DNA of 64,000 nucleotides, from the NCBI GenBank assembly GCA_902729315.2, contig LR746277.1:4221001-4285000 (forward strand), read 5' to 3'. Made by a program: the position numbers and the translations under genes. Position 1 is the stretch's first letter. Every line of letters begins with the position of its first letter. Source of the DNA: Spirodela intermedia. Lineage: Eukaryota > Streptophyta > Magnoliopsida > Alismatales > Araceae. The notes beneath the pieces were generated by a model. That model saw nothing but the letters and a program-made list of their open reading frames with translations, had not been told where the DNA came from and did no database searches. Positions 62,801 to 64,000 of the stretch are shown here, one piece after another.

Positions 62801-64000
62801 AGTCTTATTGTGCCAACTTAATGTATAGATAGTTCACAGTTTTATTGTTTAAAGTGAAAGCAAACTTAGAAAGTTCACCTTGAGGATTTTGGTCATTAAT
62901 CTTTTTTTTCCTTTTGGGTGCTTGTTGAATCTCATTTGCTTATGGATTTATGTTTTCCGCGCTGCCTTGTCGAATCTTTATCCTTCAGGTTTCTAGGACC
63001 GCTGGACGTGAGCTAGAATATGATGAGAGTTTAGTAGGAGCAAGGATAAAAGTTTGGTGGCCAGATGATGCAAAGTAAGTATTGTAGGAATGATATCAAT
63101 TGGTTGCAGGTGCTTCTTTCATTTGAACAAGTCTGGTAGTCAGATTTAGTCATTGCTGCTGATTGCATGAATAGCATCAGCCTGAGAGTGGTATATAATA
63201 TTAGTTACTTGCGAACATTACCACCAATATTTTACGGACAAACATGGTGCAATCATGATAGGTTATGGTATATAATAAATACATCAAACACTTTTTAATT
63301 TTATTGATTACTCGTTCCCTGCATGATTCTCATTTCGTTAAAATACATATATGCCATGTTTTGTGGGGAAAAGCCAGTTAGGTTATATTGTTGGTTCACT
63401 GCTCGTTTTTGCTACACAAGATTTCAGGTTCAAATGTGTCCATGAAAACCAATTGATACCTAAGGGTTGAGGTGTAGGTCGCCTATTTTTTAACTATGGT
63501 TGGTGGTAGCCATCCATCAGTGAGAGGTTCCTAGATTCAAATCAACGCTTGATTTTCAAGTGAATCTCATAAAATATTCTGCTGTTCTTCCATCCTCTTT
63601 GGAATGAGGTTGGAAGCTATCGAAGGGTTGCTCATCGAGTTGTGAGATGTAGACGAATAGATAGGATTCTTATCCGAAAGGGAGTTGGTTTGTTTAATTG
63701 GTCTCAACCGATTGTGTTATGGCTTGTTCGAAACTTCAAAAAATACAAAGGGTTCTGATGGTGGTGAATTGTCATTTGGGATCAGTTAGGTTTACAGTTG
63801 TGAACTTGATTGTGGAAACAGTATAGTTACTATTAAGGTCGTGGAGACGGAGTTCTTCATGTGAATCAATGCCAAAAGAAATAAGAACTCCTAAGATAAA
63901 TAACAAAATCTTAGAGGACACCTTTGGAATGAATTTAAATCTCGTTCACTTGATAAATTTTTCTCCACTGATTTTCCGATCGAAATTGGAAAATGTTGGA
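53896..64000 (+). CDS. PDS5C: PDS5C-like sister chromatid cohesion protein (5' part)
   Basis: Nine exons were traced: 53896-53997, 56900-57103, 57204-57385, 58209-58335, 58419-58616, 60588-60638, 60730-61239, 61368-61472 and 62989-63074. They encode the first 521 residues. The gene runs past the window edge in an intron beginning at 63075. Residues 1 to about 224 are the HEAT-like PDS5 N-terminus (LLSPPFDVNELIPLLDKAETFLSRVEQSP, RLAVTACISEITRITAPEAPY). A basic, Ser-rich linker follows with an AT-hook-like KKRGRKPRVD motif. The last exon starts a Tudor domain (LVGARIKVWWPDDAK). PDS5 proteins bind cohesin and control its hold on chromosomes in the nucleus. The short HEAT region plus Tudor is the plant PDS5C-type layout. 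The intron after 60638 seems to use a GC donor. Confidence 0.9.
53998..56899 (+). other. PDS5-like intron 1
   Basis: This 2.9 kb AT-rich intron has GTAAGT and CTCTCAG borders. A short minisatellite of ATGGAGCATAT/AGAGCATAT units lies at about 56189-56220. No gene was recognised. Confidence 0.6.
59786..60049 (-). other. Antisense open exon-like segment in PDS5-like intron 5
   Basis: Read on the minus strand this is 87 codons without a stop, ending in TAA and preceded by a CTGCAG acceptor-like border. It has no ATG at its start. Its composition is protein-like, with a Ser-rich start, an amphipathic SLEQVINQLHPEEQSGL helix and an IMAAFTQIGEVVRDQL helix. I do not recognise the family. It could be a captured gene fragment, an unannotated antisense exon or chance. 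Confidence 0.35.
60094..60315 (-). other. Second antisense open frame in the same intron
   Basis: On the minus strand 73 codons follow an ATG, with TKSVNFLADLARSTQISPLL and a basic KFERKRRRKKKTE tail. It lies just upstream of the antisense segment at 59786-60049 in the same direction, but I found no in-phase splice joining the two. Family unknown. Confidence 0.25.
63075..64000 (+). other. PDS5-like intron 9, cut by the window edge
   Basis: The donor AA|GTAAGT follows WWPDDA, and the rest of the Tudor domain must lie beyond 64000. No further exon is visible within the window. Confidence 0.7.

Overview
The window is nuclear DNA from a flowering plant. The genes have many introns with GT-AG borders, AT-rich introns and GC-rich first exons. 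(GA)n/(CT)n and (AT)n microsatellites are common, and the only mobile DNA recognised is decayed plant LTR retrotransposons. GC-rich first exons and long introns fit a monocot or an early-diverging angiosperm, but I cannot name the species. There are no bacterial features such as operons, CRISPR arrays or Shine-Dalgarno sites.

I could rebuild eleven protein-coding genes by joining exons across phase-compatible splice sites. From left to right they are: a short MED15-like KIX protein (-, 1128-3040); a small protein with a C-terminal PNRC/DCP1-binding type motif (-, 4324-4938); an At1g80640-type receptor-like kinase (+, 6473-9253); an EDR2-like PH-START-DUF1336 protein spread over 22 kb (+, 10631-32900); an FAD-dependent oxidoreductase (+, 33388-35748); 20S proteasome subunit beta-3/PBC1 (+, 36576-41313); ribosomal protein eL39 (-, 41950-42222); a CAF1 deadenylase (-, 44301-45128); an ARM-repeat protein (-, 46825-48437); non-phosphorylating NADP-GAPDH (+, 49958-52973); and the 5' part of a PDS5C-like cohesin regulator (+, 53896 to beyond the window end).

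Mobile DNA sits mostly in introns of the EDR2-like gene: a deleted Ty3/Gypsy element with its 3' LTR, primer-binding site and a 5' LTR lacking U3 (intron 11), a Ty1/Copia pol remnant with a candidate 3' LTR (intron 13), and a possible solo LTR (intron 16). A diverged tandem repeat of about 180-215 bp lies between eL39 and CAF1. Promoter-type motifs (TATA boxes, G-boxes, telo-boxes, TGGGCC/GGCCCA site II clusters) lie at the expected distances from several start codons.

The genes do not form a pathway. They are mostly conserved housekeeping and regulatory genes covering transcription, translation, mRNA decay, proteolysis, carbon metabolism, lipid binding/defence and cohesion. I found no clearly new biological system. 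The best leads are an apparent ancestral gene-order block shared with Arabidopsis, an unexplained antisense open exon inside a PDS5 intron, a likely GC-AG intron, two competing acceptors that give the MED15-like protein different C-termini, and the Gypsy element with a U3-less 5' LTR.
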